Part shown: positions 17,521-26,067 of the stretch, piece by piece
How positions within the stretch are numbered: position 1 is the stretch's first letter
Layout of the letters: each line of letters begins with the position of its first letter
NCBI GenBank assembly: GCA_948467395.1
Contig: CAOKDX010000003.1
Span: 62,001-126,000 of the forward strand
DNA: 64,000 nucleotides
Direction: 5' to 3'
Source of the DNA: an uncultured Clostridia bacterium
Lineage (GTDB): Bacteria; Bacillota; Clostridia; Lachnospirales; Lachnospiraceae
Position numbers and translations under genes: made by a program
The notes under the pieces: generated by a model
Databases searched by the model: none
What the model saw: the letters and a program-made list of their open reading frames with translations, nothing else
What the model was told of the DNA's origin: nothing

Positions 17521-19242
17521 TCAAACCGGCACACTATCCCTGAGACAGAGAGCACCCCAGCCGGCAGACGCATCCGGGACCTGGGTCTGTCCCGCTAACG
17601 GCTTCGCTCCCCGGATCAGGTACGCCTTCACCTTCTGTCCATAGAGGTAGGGATCCCTTCCGTTTACTATGCCGTACTGCATTAGGAGTGCAGCGCTTCC
17701 TGTGACAAAGGGACACGCCATGGAGGTCCCGGTGCGCATCGTATAGCCTCCTCCCGGCGAGCAGGATACAATGTCGACGCCGGGAGCCACAAGGTCCGGC
17801 TTCGCATAAGATCCAAAACGGTATCCACGGCCTGAAAAGGACGCAAAGCTGCCGGTATCCCCGTTATATGCTCCCACGGTGACCGGCTTCGACGCCGTGG
17901 AGGGAATCGTCAGCGTCAGATCCGCAGTGGGAACAAGAAATCCTGTATCCTCATTAATGCTCCCTCCGCTTGGCAGCCAGAGATGGATCATACCCTCGGC
18001 AATCTCCCGCGGTGTTATAATAAGCTTCCAAATACCGCTGGTCACCGGCGTCTCCTCCCTGGCAGACAGAAGTTCAAAATATATTTCCTGGTCGAGACTG
18101 TAAGGCGAGGGCTCTCCGAAATACCAGAGAGTATCTGTGCCATCCACCAGATACTGGTAGGTTCCCCGGGCATTTTCCGACAGGATAACGGATTCACCGG
18201 AGGGCGCCACAAGAGTGACGACAAATCGGTCGGCATAGTTTTTCCACAGCTGCATTCCCAGACTATATTCTCCCGGCGCCACGGCAAATTCAATCTGATA
18301 ATTGGTTCCCATGGACAGCTTCAGTGCGGCATGTCTGGACCGGCTCCCCTCGTTGCCGCTCCCAATACAGATGGTAATCCTGCCAATGCCTGCCACACTG
18401 TCCAGATAGGTTTCCAGAAGAGAAGTCCCATCATGAGGGCCATAATTATTGCCATAGCTGAGATTCAGCGCCATCGGCTGTCCAAGCTCAAGAGATTTCC
18501 TGACACAGAAATCCACCGCCATCATCAGGCCTGTCGTCTGGGGAAAGCCATCCGGCCGGGCCGCTCCCAGCTTTACCACAAGAATATCCGATTCATACGC
18601 CACCCCCCTCTGGTGGCCATCGCTGGCTCTGCCGTTTCCCGCGGCGATCCCGGTCACATGGGTGCCATGTCCGCTGTTATCCACTGTGGGGGCACGGTCC
18701 CCACGGGCAAGGATCTCATTGATCTGTTCTTTGGAAAAATAGGTTCCCATCTGGTATCCCTGCGGCGGCTCCCCCGTGCTCACCGTCTGATCCCAGAGTC
18801 CCGCCAGCCGGGTCGTGCCATCCTCGTTTCGGAAATCATAATGAAATATGTCGATGCCGCTGTCCACGACAGCTACCAGGACGCCCTTTCCCGTCAGGTT
18901 CAGTGGTGCCCTCTGAACCGGCGGAATACAGGATACAAGCTTTCCCTCATAAACGGCAAAGGAAAGAGCCTTTGGCTTCTCTATGTACTCCACCATTGGC
19001 TCCTGGGACAGTTCCCGGAGAGCAGCTTCTGTCACCACGGCCACGGCATAGCCGCCAAGGAGCGGCGTTACCGCTCCGTAGCGGCTTACCAGCTCATCAA
19101 CTGCCCCCGAATACCGCAGGATCACTTCCCATGTCTTTTCCTCCGGATCGTATCCTGCGGACAGATTTTCACTTTTTTCCCTTGTCTGCTCCGATACATC
19201 CAGGGACAGCTCCAGGAGATTCTCCAGTTTCTGATCAGCCAT
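17521..19242 (-). CDS. Subtilisin-like (S8) serine protease, Csp-like
   Basis: The 573-residue protease has an intact triad: aspartate in VAVVDSGIDIF (D127), histidine in NSGHGTHVTG (H192) and serine in RTGTSMACPF (S507). A domain of about 160 residues is inserted between the histidine and serine segments, as in Csp-type clostridial proteases. There is no signal peptide; the first 100 residues look like an inhibitor-type prodomain. The gene overlaps sigK by 8 nt, so it is translated with it. That suggests production late in sporulation in the mother cell, perhaps for spore germination or coat processing (inference). The start is the ATG preceded by AAAGG at 9 nt. Confidence 0.88.
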   Translation of the reverse strand: MADQKLENLLELSLDVSEQTREKSENLSAGYDPEEKTWEVILRYSGAVDELVSRYGAVTPLLGGYAVAVVTEAALRELSQEPMVEYIEKPKALSFAVYEGKLVSCIPPVQRAPLNLTGKGVLVAVVDSGIDIFHYDFRNEDGTTRLAGLWDQTVSTGEPPQGYQMGTYFSKEQINEILARGDRAPTVDNSGHGTHVTGIAAGNGRASDGHQRGVAYESDILVVKLGAARPDGFPQTTGLMMAVDFCVRKSLELGQPMALNLSYGNNYGPHDGTSLLETYLDSVAGIGRITICIGSGNEGSRSRHAALKLSMGTNYQIEFAVAPGEYSLGMQLWKNYADRFVVTLVAPSGESVILSENARGTYQYLVDGTDTLWYFGEPSPYSLDQEIYFELLSAREETPVTSGIWKLIITPREIAEGMIHLWLPSGGSINEDTGFLVPTADLTLTIPSTASKPVTVGAYNGDTGSFASFSGRGYRFGSYAKPDLVAPGVDIVSCSPGGGYTMRTGTSMACPFVTGSAALLMQYGIVNGRDPYLYGQKVKAYLIRGAKPLAGQTQVPDASAGWGALCLRDSVPV

Positions 19243-19882
19243 GTTCATACGCCTTTCTCAATTTCATCAGAGCTTTTTTTTCAATACGGCTCACATAACT
19301 TCGGGAAATCCCCAGCTTCTTCGCGATCTCCCGCTGGGTAACCTCCGGCTGCTCCGGAATATAAGGCCATTTGGGGATTCCATAGCGAAGGCGGATAATA
19401 TATTTCTCCCTCTCGGTGAGATCCGCTTCAATAAAGCCATATAATTTCGATATATTTTCCTGGCGTTCCATGCGCTCGGGGATATCTTCATCCACACTCT
19501 CCAGAATGTCCAGAAAGCTCAGCGCATTTCCCTCCCCGTCATCTCCCCCTATGGGATCATATAAAAATACTTCTTTGGATTGCTTTTTATCGCTTCGAAA
19601 TGTCATGAGAAGTTCATTATCGATACACCGGGACGCATAGGTTGCCAGTCTCACACCCCTGCCCGGGCGGTATGTGTCCACTGCCTTAATCAGACCAATG
19701 GTCCCTATAGAGATCAGATCATCCACACCGTGATCTGAATTGTTGTATTTCTTCACCAGATATGCCACGAGACGAAGATTGTGTTCGATCAGGACCCGGC
19801 GCGCTGTCTGGTCTCCCTGCTGCCATCTGGCAATATACTCACTTTCCTCCTCCGCGCTCAGTGGTTGTGGAAATGACTGCAT
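19235..19882 (-). CDS. sigK: Sporulation sigma factor SigK
   Basis: The product matches SigK: it begins with the conserved FPQPLS block, has region 2 in LIEHNLRLVAYLVKKY and DLISIGTIGLIKAVDTY, and region 4 in REIAKKLGISRSYVSRIEKK. It directs late mother-cell transcription during spore formation. I start at the ATG at 19882, which has GAGGT at 7 nt and leaves only three residues before FPQPLS. This form lacks the pro-sequence that must be cleaved in Bacillus; Clostridioides difficile SigK is likewise made without one. The gene is not split by a skin-type element. The downstream protease overlaps it by 8 nt. Confidence 0.9.
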   Translation of the reverse strand: MQSFPQPLSAEEESEYIARWQQGDQTARRVLIEHNLRLVAYLVKKYNNSDHGVDDLISIGTIGLIKAVDTYRPGRGVRLATYASRCIDNELLMTFRSDKKQSKEVFLYDPIGGDDGEGNALSFLDILESVDEDIPERMERQENISKLYGFIEADLTEREKYIIRLRYGIPKWPYIPEQPEVTQREIAKKLGISRSYVSRIEKKALMKLRKAYEHG

Positions 19883-19911
19883 CACAGTACCTCGGATAAA
19901 TCGCATTACTT

Positions 19912-19940
19912 TAATCTATGTGCGCATTTGTCCATAAGTG
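19912..19940 (-). promoter_or_regulatory. SigK/SigE-type promoter of sigK
   Basis: The minus strand reads CATAGATTA, an exact fit to the SigK -10 pattern CATANNNTA, with an AC-containing -35 element (CACT) 17 bp upstream. The predicted transcript would start near 19905, downstream of which lies the ATG at 19882. This would allow SigK to amplify its own synthesis. Confidence 0.55.
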
Positions 19941-19954
19941 CCTGGTCAACGGAA

Positions 19955-21013
19955 TTAGTATACTCTCTTTTTGAGAATTTCCTCTAAATTCATGGAAGCA
20001 TCGAAATACTGCTCCTGTACATACTGGATCTTCTCCACCTCCTGCCCCCTCTCCAGCCTCTGGATAATATCGGAGACAAACGGACCGAGAATGGGATTAC
20101 ATTCAAAATCTGCGTTGATCTTCCCCCTTTTCATCAACTCCAGCGCCGCCTGCACAGCATCAAAGGATATGACAATGATGTCTCCCGCCGGCCCGCAGCT
20201 TTTTCCCGCAGCCTCAATGGCTTCAATGGCCCCAAATGTCATATTGTCATTCTCGCTTACCACCACGTCGATATCCTTATAGGTGGAGAGAAAATCATCC
20301 ATTACCTCCTTCCCTTTTGCCTGGGTAAATTCCCCGCTCCGCCGCGCCAGCATTGTCCATTTCTTATTGGTGTCAAGAACTTTCTGGAAACCTTTTGTCC
20401 GGCCGATCTGTGAGGAGGAATCCGGCGTTCCCTGAAGCGTTACGATCCGTATCCTTTCATTTTGCCTGTCCTGCCACTTTAAGTAGCTTTCCAGCCATTC
20501 ACCGGCCCGCCGGCCCTCCTCCTCAAAATCACTGCCTACCCAGCAGGTGTACAGATTATCATCTTCTACCTCCACCGTTCTGTCTACAAGGATAACCGGT
20601 ATACCGGCATCCTTTGCCTCCCTCAGGACGGTATCCCATCCTGTCTCCACAATGGGATCCAGTACGATATAGTCCACCTCCTGCAGGATAAAATTCCGGA
20701 CGTCCTTTAATTGGTTCTCCTGTTTCTGCTGTGCATCCTCATACAGAAGATAATAGCCGTTCTCCGCCGTAAACATTTTACGGAAGGACTCCGTGCTGGC
20801 ATTGCGCCAGTCTGATTCGGAGCCCACCTGGGAAAATCCCACCACGATATGATCTCTGTCCTTTCCTGGTATGTCAGAGAGGGGCTTCTCCTCTTCCGAA
20901 GCCCCTCCCAGATTTTCCTCATTATCCTGTTTTTGTATGGAAACGCACCCACACAGACTGCCCACACAGACAATCATCAGCAATACAACAATGCGGATAC
21001 ATTTCTTACTCAT
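19955..21013 (-). CDS. Sugar-binding lipoprotein, second binding protein of the ABC locus
   Basis: The protein (352 residues from the ATG preceded by GGGAGA) has a lipoprotein signal ending in the lipobox LCGC. The rest is a periplasmic-binding fold of the LacI/ribose type. The block WVGSDFEEEGRRAGEWL is close to galactofuranose-binding YtfQ proteins. It would bind a sugar outside the membrane. It is the last gene of the operon, after two permeases, and is a different protein from the binding protein at the operon's other end. It may present ligand to the same transporter or to the sensor kinase. The final residues EEILKKRVY end the coding region. Confidence 0.85.
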   Translation of the reverse strand: MSKKCIRIVVLLMIVCVGSLCGCVSIQKQDNEENLGGASEEEKPLSDIPGKDRDHIVVGFSQVGSESDWRNASTESFRKMFTAENGYYLLYEDAQQKQENQLKDVRNFILQEVDYIVLDPIVETGWDTVLREAKDAGIPVILVDRTVEVEDDNLYTCWVGSDFEEEGRRAGEWLESYLKWQDRQNERIRIVTLQGTPDSSSQIGRTKGFQKVLDTNKKWTMLARRSGEFTQAKGKEVMDDFLSTYKDIDVVVSENDNMTFGAIEAIEAAGKSCGPAGDIIVISFDAVQAALELMKRGKINADFECNPILGPFVSDIIQRLERGQEVEKIQYVQEQYFDASMNLEEILKKRVY

Positions 21014-21044
21014 AAATTTGTGCTCTCCCTTCACAGGCATACGG

Positions 21045-22109
21045 CTATGCTGCTACACTTTTTTTCTTTCGCGCGATCACCACACTCTGAACGATCAGGA
21101 ACAGGCACAGCATCGCAGCTCTTGTGATACCCGTCCACCACGCCTCATCCAGTCCGGCAGAGGATACGATATTCTGGATCGTTCCCAGTGACAATACACC
21201 AAAAAGAGTACCAATGATATTTCCGACACCACCGGTCAGCATCGTGCCGCCGATAATGGAGGAAGCAATGGCATCCATCTCCGCTCCCATGGCGTTTGCC
21301 ACAGAACCAGAGCCAACATGAAGGAAATAGACATAACCGCCGATTCCTGCCAGAAGGCCGCACAATACATGGGAGATAAATTTCGTCCTCTTTACATTGA
21401 TACCGAGCATCATCGCACTCTGATGATTTCCACCCACGGCATAGAAGGAACGCCCCATCTTCGTCCAGCGGAGCAGACAGAACATAAGGATCACTACGAC
21501 AAGGGCGACGATCACACCAAGCTCCACATAAGCATCAATATAGACTCCCCTTCTGTTGTGGTAACCAAGTCCCGGCACGATGATACTTGTCATCTTTAGC
21601 TTATTAAATGCCTCATTGGCCACATTAAAGGGTTCTGTATTTACAATAGTCGTAAGCCCCCTGGCGAAGAACATTCCTGCCAGAGTAACAATAAATGGCT
21701 GAATTTCCAGATAGGCAACGAGAAATCCCTGAAACAGGCCAAAGGCAAGGCCGATGGCAAGTGCTATGATAAGGGATAAAAATACATTGCCGCCCATTTT
21801 ATCCAGATATACGGCACAGCACATACTGATCAGGGCCGTGACACCGCCTACTGAGATATCGATCCCCCCTGTGATCATAACCAGGCTCAGGCCGCAGGAC
21901 AGTATGATAAGCGCCGCATTGTTGTTCAGTATATCCAGAAACGCCTGTGGTTTCAGAAAACCGCCGCCCTGAAATACAACAGCCCCAATATACATTAAGA
22001 AAAACACGATGATCGTAATCGCAAGAAGCAGGTTGGTGTCGGTAAGATTTCTTATTTTGTACCCAAGACTGCCAAATACCGATGTTTTTTTATCTGACAT
22101 ATTACGCAA
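21045..22109 (-). CDS. Sugar ABC transporter permease (YjfF-like)
   Basis: The 354-residue protein has about eight to ten membrane helices and the permease motifs of the ribose/galactose group, including GGIDISVGGVTAL and GMFFARGLTTIVN. Its sequence pairs with the other permease to form the heterodimeric channel, as YtfT and YjfF do for galactofuranose in Escherichia coli. Its start overlaps the end of that permease gene by 8 nt, so the two are translated together in fixed ratio. Confidence 0.88.
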   Translation of the reverse strand: MRNMSDKKTSVFGSLGYKIRNLTDTNLLLAITIIVFFLMYIGAVVFQGGGFLKPQAFLDILNNNAALIILSCGLSLVMITGGIDISVGGVTALISMCCAVYLDKMGGNVFLSLIIALAIGLAFGLFQGFLVAYLEIQPFIVTLAGMFFARGLTTIVNTEPFNVANEAFNKLKMTSIIVPGLGYHNRRGVYIDAYVELGVIVALVVVILMFCLLRWTKMGRSFYAVGGNHQSAMMLGINVKRTKFISHVLCGLLAGIGGYVYFLHVGSGSVANAMGAEMDAIASSIIGGTMLTGGVGNIIGTLFGVLSLGTIQNIVSSAGLDEAWWTGITRAAMLCLFLIVQSVVIARKKKSVAA

Positions 22110-23181
22110 CCCCCTTCTTCATAATTTTCTTTGTCAGGCCAGAAAGCCACTCCCTTACCTTCGGTGCACTAATGACAACCAGTATTATTACAACAACTGC
22201 CTTATAGGCGGGAAGGGCGTCTGACTTAACATTAAATTTGTACAGCGTGGTGGACAGGAACTGGATCACGTAGGCGCCGATCACAGAAGCCGCCATATTG
22301 AATTTACCGCCGCTCAGCGCATTTCCACCTAGTGCCACGGCAAGGATAGCATCCATCTCGATATCCTTGGCAATCACGGAATAGTTAATGGTTGAGAAAC
22401 GGCTCACCTTGATCAGCCCCACCACAGCCACACAGACACCCAGGATCACAAAGGAAAGAATCTTGATCAACATCGGATTCAGACCGTTCAGACGGGAAGA
22501 GCTCTGGTTGATTCCCACCGCTTCCGTATAGAGCCTCAGATTGGTAAACCTGAGCAAAAGCACTGTAATGATAATACATGCAATGGCGATGAAAAATGGC
22601 GTCGGAATGGGAACTCCCGGGATAAACCCGCCATAATAGGAAAAGGATTCATCTGTCACGATGGGAAGTTCATTGTTATTCACCCACGCTGCAATGGAAC
22701 GCCCTGCCGTATAGAGAATCAGGGTGGCGATCATTGGCTGTATCTTGAAAAATGCCACCAGCACGCCATTGAATGCACCACAGAGCATCGCCACCAGTAC
22801 ACTCACAAGAAAGGCAATGATCAGTGGTGTCTGCATCTCACCGCCGCCTTTTCCACAGAGAACCCGCAGAAGCACACTTCCAGCGATGGCCACTGTGGCG
22901 CCGACACTGATATCCTGACCTCCCGAAGCTGCGGTCACCAGCGTCATGCCAATGGCGAGGATGGCAAGCTCGGAACCACTGTCGAGAATGGTAATAAGGA
23001 AACCGGACAACACGGAATTTCCTGCCGTATCGGAACCCAGTGTGATTGCAAAGAATCCGGGGTCTGCAATCAGGTTAAACACAATGAGCATCAGCAGGGC
23101 GATCAGCGGAATAAAGCACTGGTTCTTCACGATCCTCATAACAAGACTGGGATGATTGGATGTTTTTGCTCCACTATTCAT
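22102..23181 (-). CDS. Sugar ABC transporter permease (YtfT-like)
   Basis: The 359-residue membrane protein carries the permease motifs TAASGGQDISVGATVAIAG and GGNALSGGKFNMAAS. It is the first of two permeases and overlaps the ATPase gene by one base (TAATG) and the second permease by 8 nt. It forms half of the membrane channel for a furanose or related sugar. Confidence 0.88.
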   Translation of the reverse strand: MNSGAKTSNHPSLVMRIVKNQCFIPLIALLMLIVFNLIADPGFFAITLGSDTAGNSVLSGFLITILDSGSELAILAIGMTLVTAASGGQDISVGATVAIAGSVLLRVLCGKGGGEMQTPLIIAFLVSVLVAMLCGAFNGVLVAFFKIQPMIATLILYTAGRSIAAWVNNNELPIVTDESFSYYGGFIPGVPIPTPFFIAIACIIITVLLLRFTNLRLYTEAVGINQSSSRLNGLNPMLIKILSFVILGVCVAVVGLIKVSRFSTINYSVIAKDIEMDAILAVALGGNALSGGKFNMAASVIGAYVIQFLSTTLYKFNVKSDALPAYKAVVVIILVVISAPKVREWLSGLTKKIMKKGVA

Positions 23182-24695
23182 TAATTGTCACCTCCTGCTA
23201 TCGTGTTCATAACTTTATTCTGGTTCAGGTCCTCTCCGGACAACTCGCCCACCATTTTCCGGTCCCGCATCACCACGAGCCGGGAACAGGTGCGGAGCAT
23301 CTCATCCAGTTCAGAGGAAATAAATGTTACACTCATACCCTCTGAAGCAAGCTTGAGCACTAATTTCTGAATATCCACCTTCGTGCCGACATCAATTCCC
23401 CTTGTGGGCTCATCCAGGATCAGATATTCCGGATGGGTAAAGAGCCAGCGGGCAAGAATTACTTTCTGCTGGTTACCGCCAGAGAGAGATTTAATAGGAG
23501 TATCTGAGGATGCCGTCTTAATACTTAGCAGCTTTATGTATTCATCGGCAATCTTATTTGCCTCAGATCTGGAAAATGGTTTAAAGAATCCCTTTAGTAC
23601 CTGTTTAGCCAATATAATATTATCACGCACGGACAGATCCCCAACAATACCATCCACCTTCCGGTCCTCCGGAAGATAGGCAATGCCATTCTTCATGGCG
23701 TCCAGCGGTTTTGCGATCTTCACTGCCTTTCCATTCATCTTTACGGTTCCGCCCATTACCCTGTCTGCGCCGAATATGGCGCGGACGCACTCGCTTCTGC
23801 CGGAACCAAGCAGACCGGTAAAGCCGTTTACCTCACCCTTTTCAATGTGAAAATCAAAGGGTTTGATGCCGGCATCACTGACAAGTCCCTCTGCCTCCAG
23901 CACAGGAACGGTCCCCTCTTTTTTCTCATATACCTGCTGTTCATCCTTGATATCTGCCATATCATCCAGCTCTTTTCCAAGCATCTTGGACACAAGCTGT
24001 ACCCTGGGCAGATCCTTGATCTCATATTCTCCTACTAACTGGCCGTCACGCATCACTGTAATCCGGTCACACACCTCATATACCTGATCCAGGAAATGGG
24101 TGACAAATATGATACCGACGCCCTTCTCCCTCAGATTCCTCATCAGCTTAAAGAGCTTCACCACCTCCTGCTCATCCAGGGATGATGTCGGTTCATCCAG
24201 GATCAGAACCTTACACTCCATATCCACAGCACGGGCAATGGCGATCATCTGCTGGACGGCGATGGAACAGGTCTCCAGCTGCTGTGTCGCCTTCGCCGGT
24301 ATTTCCAGTGACTGCAGAATCTTTTCCGTGTCATTTTTCAGCTTCTTCCAGTTCTGAAGCATCCCTCTGGTCCGTCCGATAAACATATTTTCGGCCACGG
24401 TAAGATTCGGACAGAGCGTGATCTCCTGATACACCGTGCTGATACCCAGCTTCTGTGCATCCTGGGGGGAATGGATCGCCACGGCTTTCGCACTGCCGTC
24501 AATGCGGATCTCCCCTTCATCCTTGGAATACACACCGGTCAGAACCTTGATCAGAGTTGACTTCCCCGCTCCGTTCTCCCCCATCAGGGCATGGATCTCT
24601 CCCTTTCTCAAGGTGAAGTCCACTGCCTGCAGAGCACGCACACCCGGAAAGCTTTTATGGATATTCCGCATCTCCAATACAACGTTTCCTTCCAT
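23181..24695 (-). CDS. Sugar ABC transporter ATP-binding protein (two ATPase domains)
   Basis: The 504-residue protein has two fused ATPase domains of the RbsA/MglA/YtfR type. The first has GENGAGKSTLIK and LILDEPTSSLDEQEV; the second has LLGSGRSECVRAIFG in place of a standard P-loop, LSGGNQQKVILARWL and LILDEPTRGIDVG. It powers sugar uptake through the two permeases. The start is the ATG preceded by GGAGGTGA; the frame extends upstream to 24749 without a better signal. Confidence 0.93.
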   Translation of the reverse strand: MEGNVVLEMRNIHKSFPGVRALQAVDFTLRKGEIHALMGENGAGKSTLIKVLTGVYSKDEGEIRIDGSAKAVAIHSPQDAQKLGISTVYQEITLCPNLTVAENMFIGRTRGMLQNWKKLKNDTEKILQSLEIPAKATQQLETCSIAVQQMIAIARAVDMECKVLILDEPTSSLDEQEVVKLFKLMRNLREKGVGIIFVTHFLDQVYEVCDRITVMRDGQLVGEYEIKDLPRVQLVSKMLGKELDDMADIKDEQQVYEKKEGTVPVLEAEGLVSDAGIKPFDFHIEKGEVNGFTGLLGSGRSECVRAIFGADRVMGGTVKMNGKAVKIAKPLDAMKNGIAYLPEDRKVDGIVGDLSVRDNIILAKQVLKGFFKPFSRSEANKIADEYIKLLSIKTASSDTPIKSLSGGNQQKVILARWLFTHPEYLILDEPTRGIDVGTKVDIQKLVLKLASEGMSVTFISSELDEMLRTCSRLVVMRDRKMVGELSGEDLNQNKVMNTIAGGDN

Positions 24696-24737
24696 TCTGA
24701 GTTCACCTCCAATAAATATTTGATTTTTTACATAATA

Positions 24738-24783
24738 AGAGCGTAACACAGACCGTATCGGTAAATTAGCTGCGCTACGCTCT
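24738..24783 (-). other. Stem-loop between binding-protein and ATPase genes
   Basis: An 8-bp stem (AGAGCGTA with TACGCTCT) encloses about 30 nt that hold a smaller ACCG/CGGT hairpin. It lies between the abundant binding protein gene and the transporter genes, where such structures often lower downstream expression or protect the upstream message. A 10-bp palindrome (GAACATGTTC) lies at 24814-24823. Confidence 0.4.
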
Positions 24784-24847
24784 CATAAACATTCAGGCTT
24801 ACTTGTTCATTCTGAACATGTTCATGCTAAACATATTGACAGATATG

Positions 24848-25900
24848 TTATTTTCCAATTCCGTATTTCTCAATATCTTCTTCTTTGATATTGTTGGAAT
24901 CAAAGCCTTTCTCCTCCATAACGATCACTTTCTTCTCCAGCTTCTCACCCTTCTCGAGTTTCTGGATGATCTCTTCCAGGATATCTGCATGGAACGGATT
25001 ACACTGTCCGTCATAGTTCCATTTCTTCTCAAACACGTTCCTCAATGCATATTTATTGCAGTCAAATCCCATAATGATGACATCCTTGCCAACACCATAA
25101 GAGATATTATTCTTGTCAAGAGCTTTTGTTGCGCCGTTTGCCATATCATCATTCTCTGCATAGATAACATTGAATTTCTTCTTGGAATCGATCACAGACT
25201 GAACGATCTGCTGTGCCTGCTCAGCACTCCACTCTGCTGTCTGCTGGGTTACAATATTCCATTTGCTGTCTGCTTTTACCTGCTTATCCAGTGCAGCGGA
25301 ACGTCCTACCTGTGCAGAAGAGCCCATCTGACCCTGGATATGGATGATGTTGTATTCATCCAGATTCTGATTCTTCAGCCAGTCAACGGCAGTCTGTCCT
25401 TCTTTTTCCATATCTGATACGATAGAAGCCTCGTACAGATCTTCTTTTGCATCGATAGTACGGTCAAAGAGGATCACTCTGGTGCCTGCTGTCTTAGCAT
25501 CCTGAAGAACCTTATCCCAGCCAGCTTTATCAGCTGCAGAAAGCAGAAGATAATCTACGCCGTCATTGATAAATTTCTTAGCTGCTGTGATCTGCTCATC
25601 GTTTTTCTTGCTGTAAGCAAAAGATGCATCATAACCATTTGCCTCTGTAAACTTCTGTTTCAGATTTTCTACATTTGTTGTACGGTATCCGGACTCATTC
25701 GGATCGTTGTTTACAATACCTACTTTAATCAGTTTGCCATCGGATCCGCCTGATGCAGAATCACCAGAACCGCCTGCGTTATCCGTTGCCGTCGCTGACT
25801 TGTCACCAGAATCAGTTGTCGTGCCGCTGTCACCGCCGCATCCTACAAGACCGAATGCCAGACATGCTACAAGCAGCATGGAAATAAGTTTCTTTTTCAT
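24848..25900 (-). CDS. Sugar ABC transporter substrate-binding lipoprotein
   Basis: The 350-residue protein begins with a lipoprotein signal whose lipobox is LVGC at about residue 21, followed by a glycine/serine/threonine linker. The mature part is a ribose/galactofuranose-type binding protein with the blocks NDPNESGYRT and EASIVSDMEKEGQTAVDWL. It captures the sugar outside the membrane for the permeases encoded next. AGGAGG precedes the start. As first gene of the transport operon and next to the sensor kinase, it is the likely main target of the YesN-type regulator. Confidence 0.9.
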   Translation of the reverse strand: MKKKLISMLLVACLAFGLVGCGGDSGTTTDSGDKSATATDNAGGSGDSASGGSDGKLIKVGIVNNDPNESGYRTTNVENLKQKFTEANGYDASFAYSKKNDEQITAAKKFINDGVDYLLLSAADKAGWDKVLQDAKTAGTRVILFDRTIDAKEDLYEASIVSDMEKEGQTAVDWLKNQNLDEYNIIHIQGQMGSSAQVGRSAALDKQVKADSKWNIVTQQTAEWSAEQAQQIVQSVIDSKKKFNVIYAENDDMANGATKALDKNNISYGVGKDVIIMGFDCNKYALRNVFEKKWNYDGQCNPFHADILEEIIQKLEKGEKLEKKVIVMEEKGFDSNNIKEEDIEKYGIGK

Positions 25901-25946
25901 ATCTTAACCTCCTGTATTCTGCATTCCTGCAGTTTCTATTGTAATA

Positions 25947-25952
25947 ATTATA
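25947..25952 (-). promoter_or_regulatory. Probable -10 element of the sugar ABC operon
   Basis: TATAAT on the minus strand stands about 50 bp before the binding-protein start, in an AT-rich gap. There is no good -35 element 16-18 bp upstream, which suits a promoter needing an AraC-type activator such as the adjacent YesN-like regulator. Confidence 0.4.
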
Positions 25953-26067
25953 TTAAAAGAAGGACAGAAATTCCATAAAGATTCTTCGGAAGTGAGTTCT
26001 ATTTCTTACGGATTCTTTAAATATTTTTTAATAATTGTTTAAATTCTTATGATTTTTGTTGAATAAT

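Noticed and set aside
17983-19341. A 452-codon open frame on the plus strand opposite the protease and sigK
   Set aside because: The protein is rich in histidine, arginine and proline without any domain, lacks a ribosome site, and lies exactly antisense to two well-recognised genes. It is a composition artefact.
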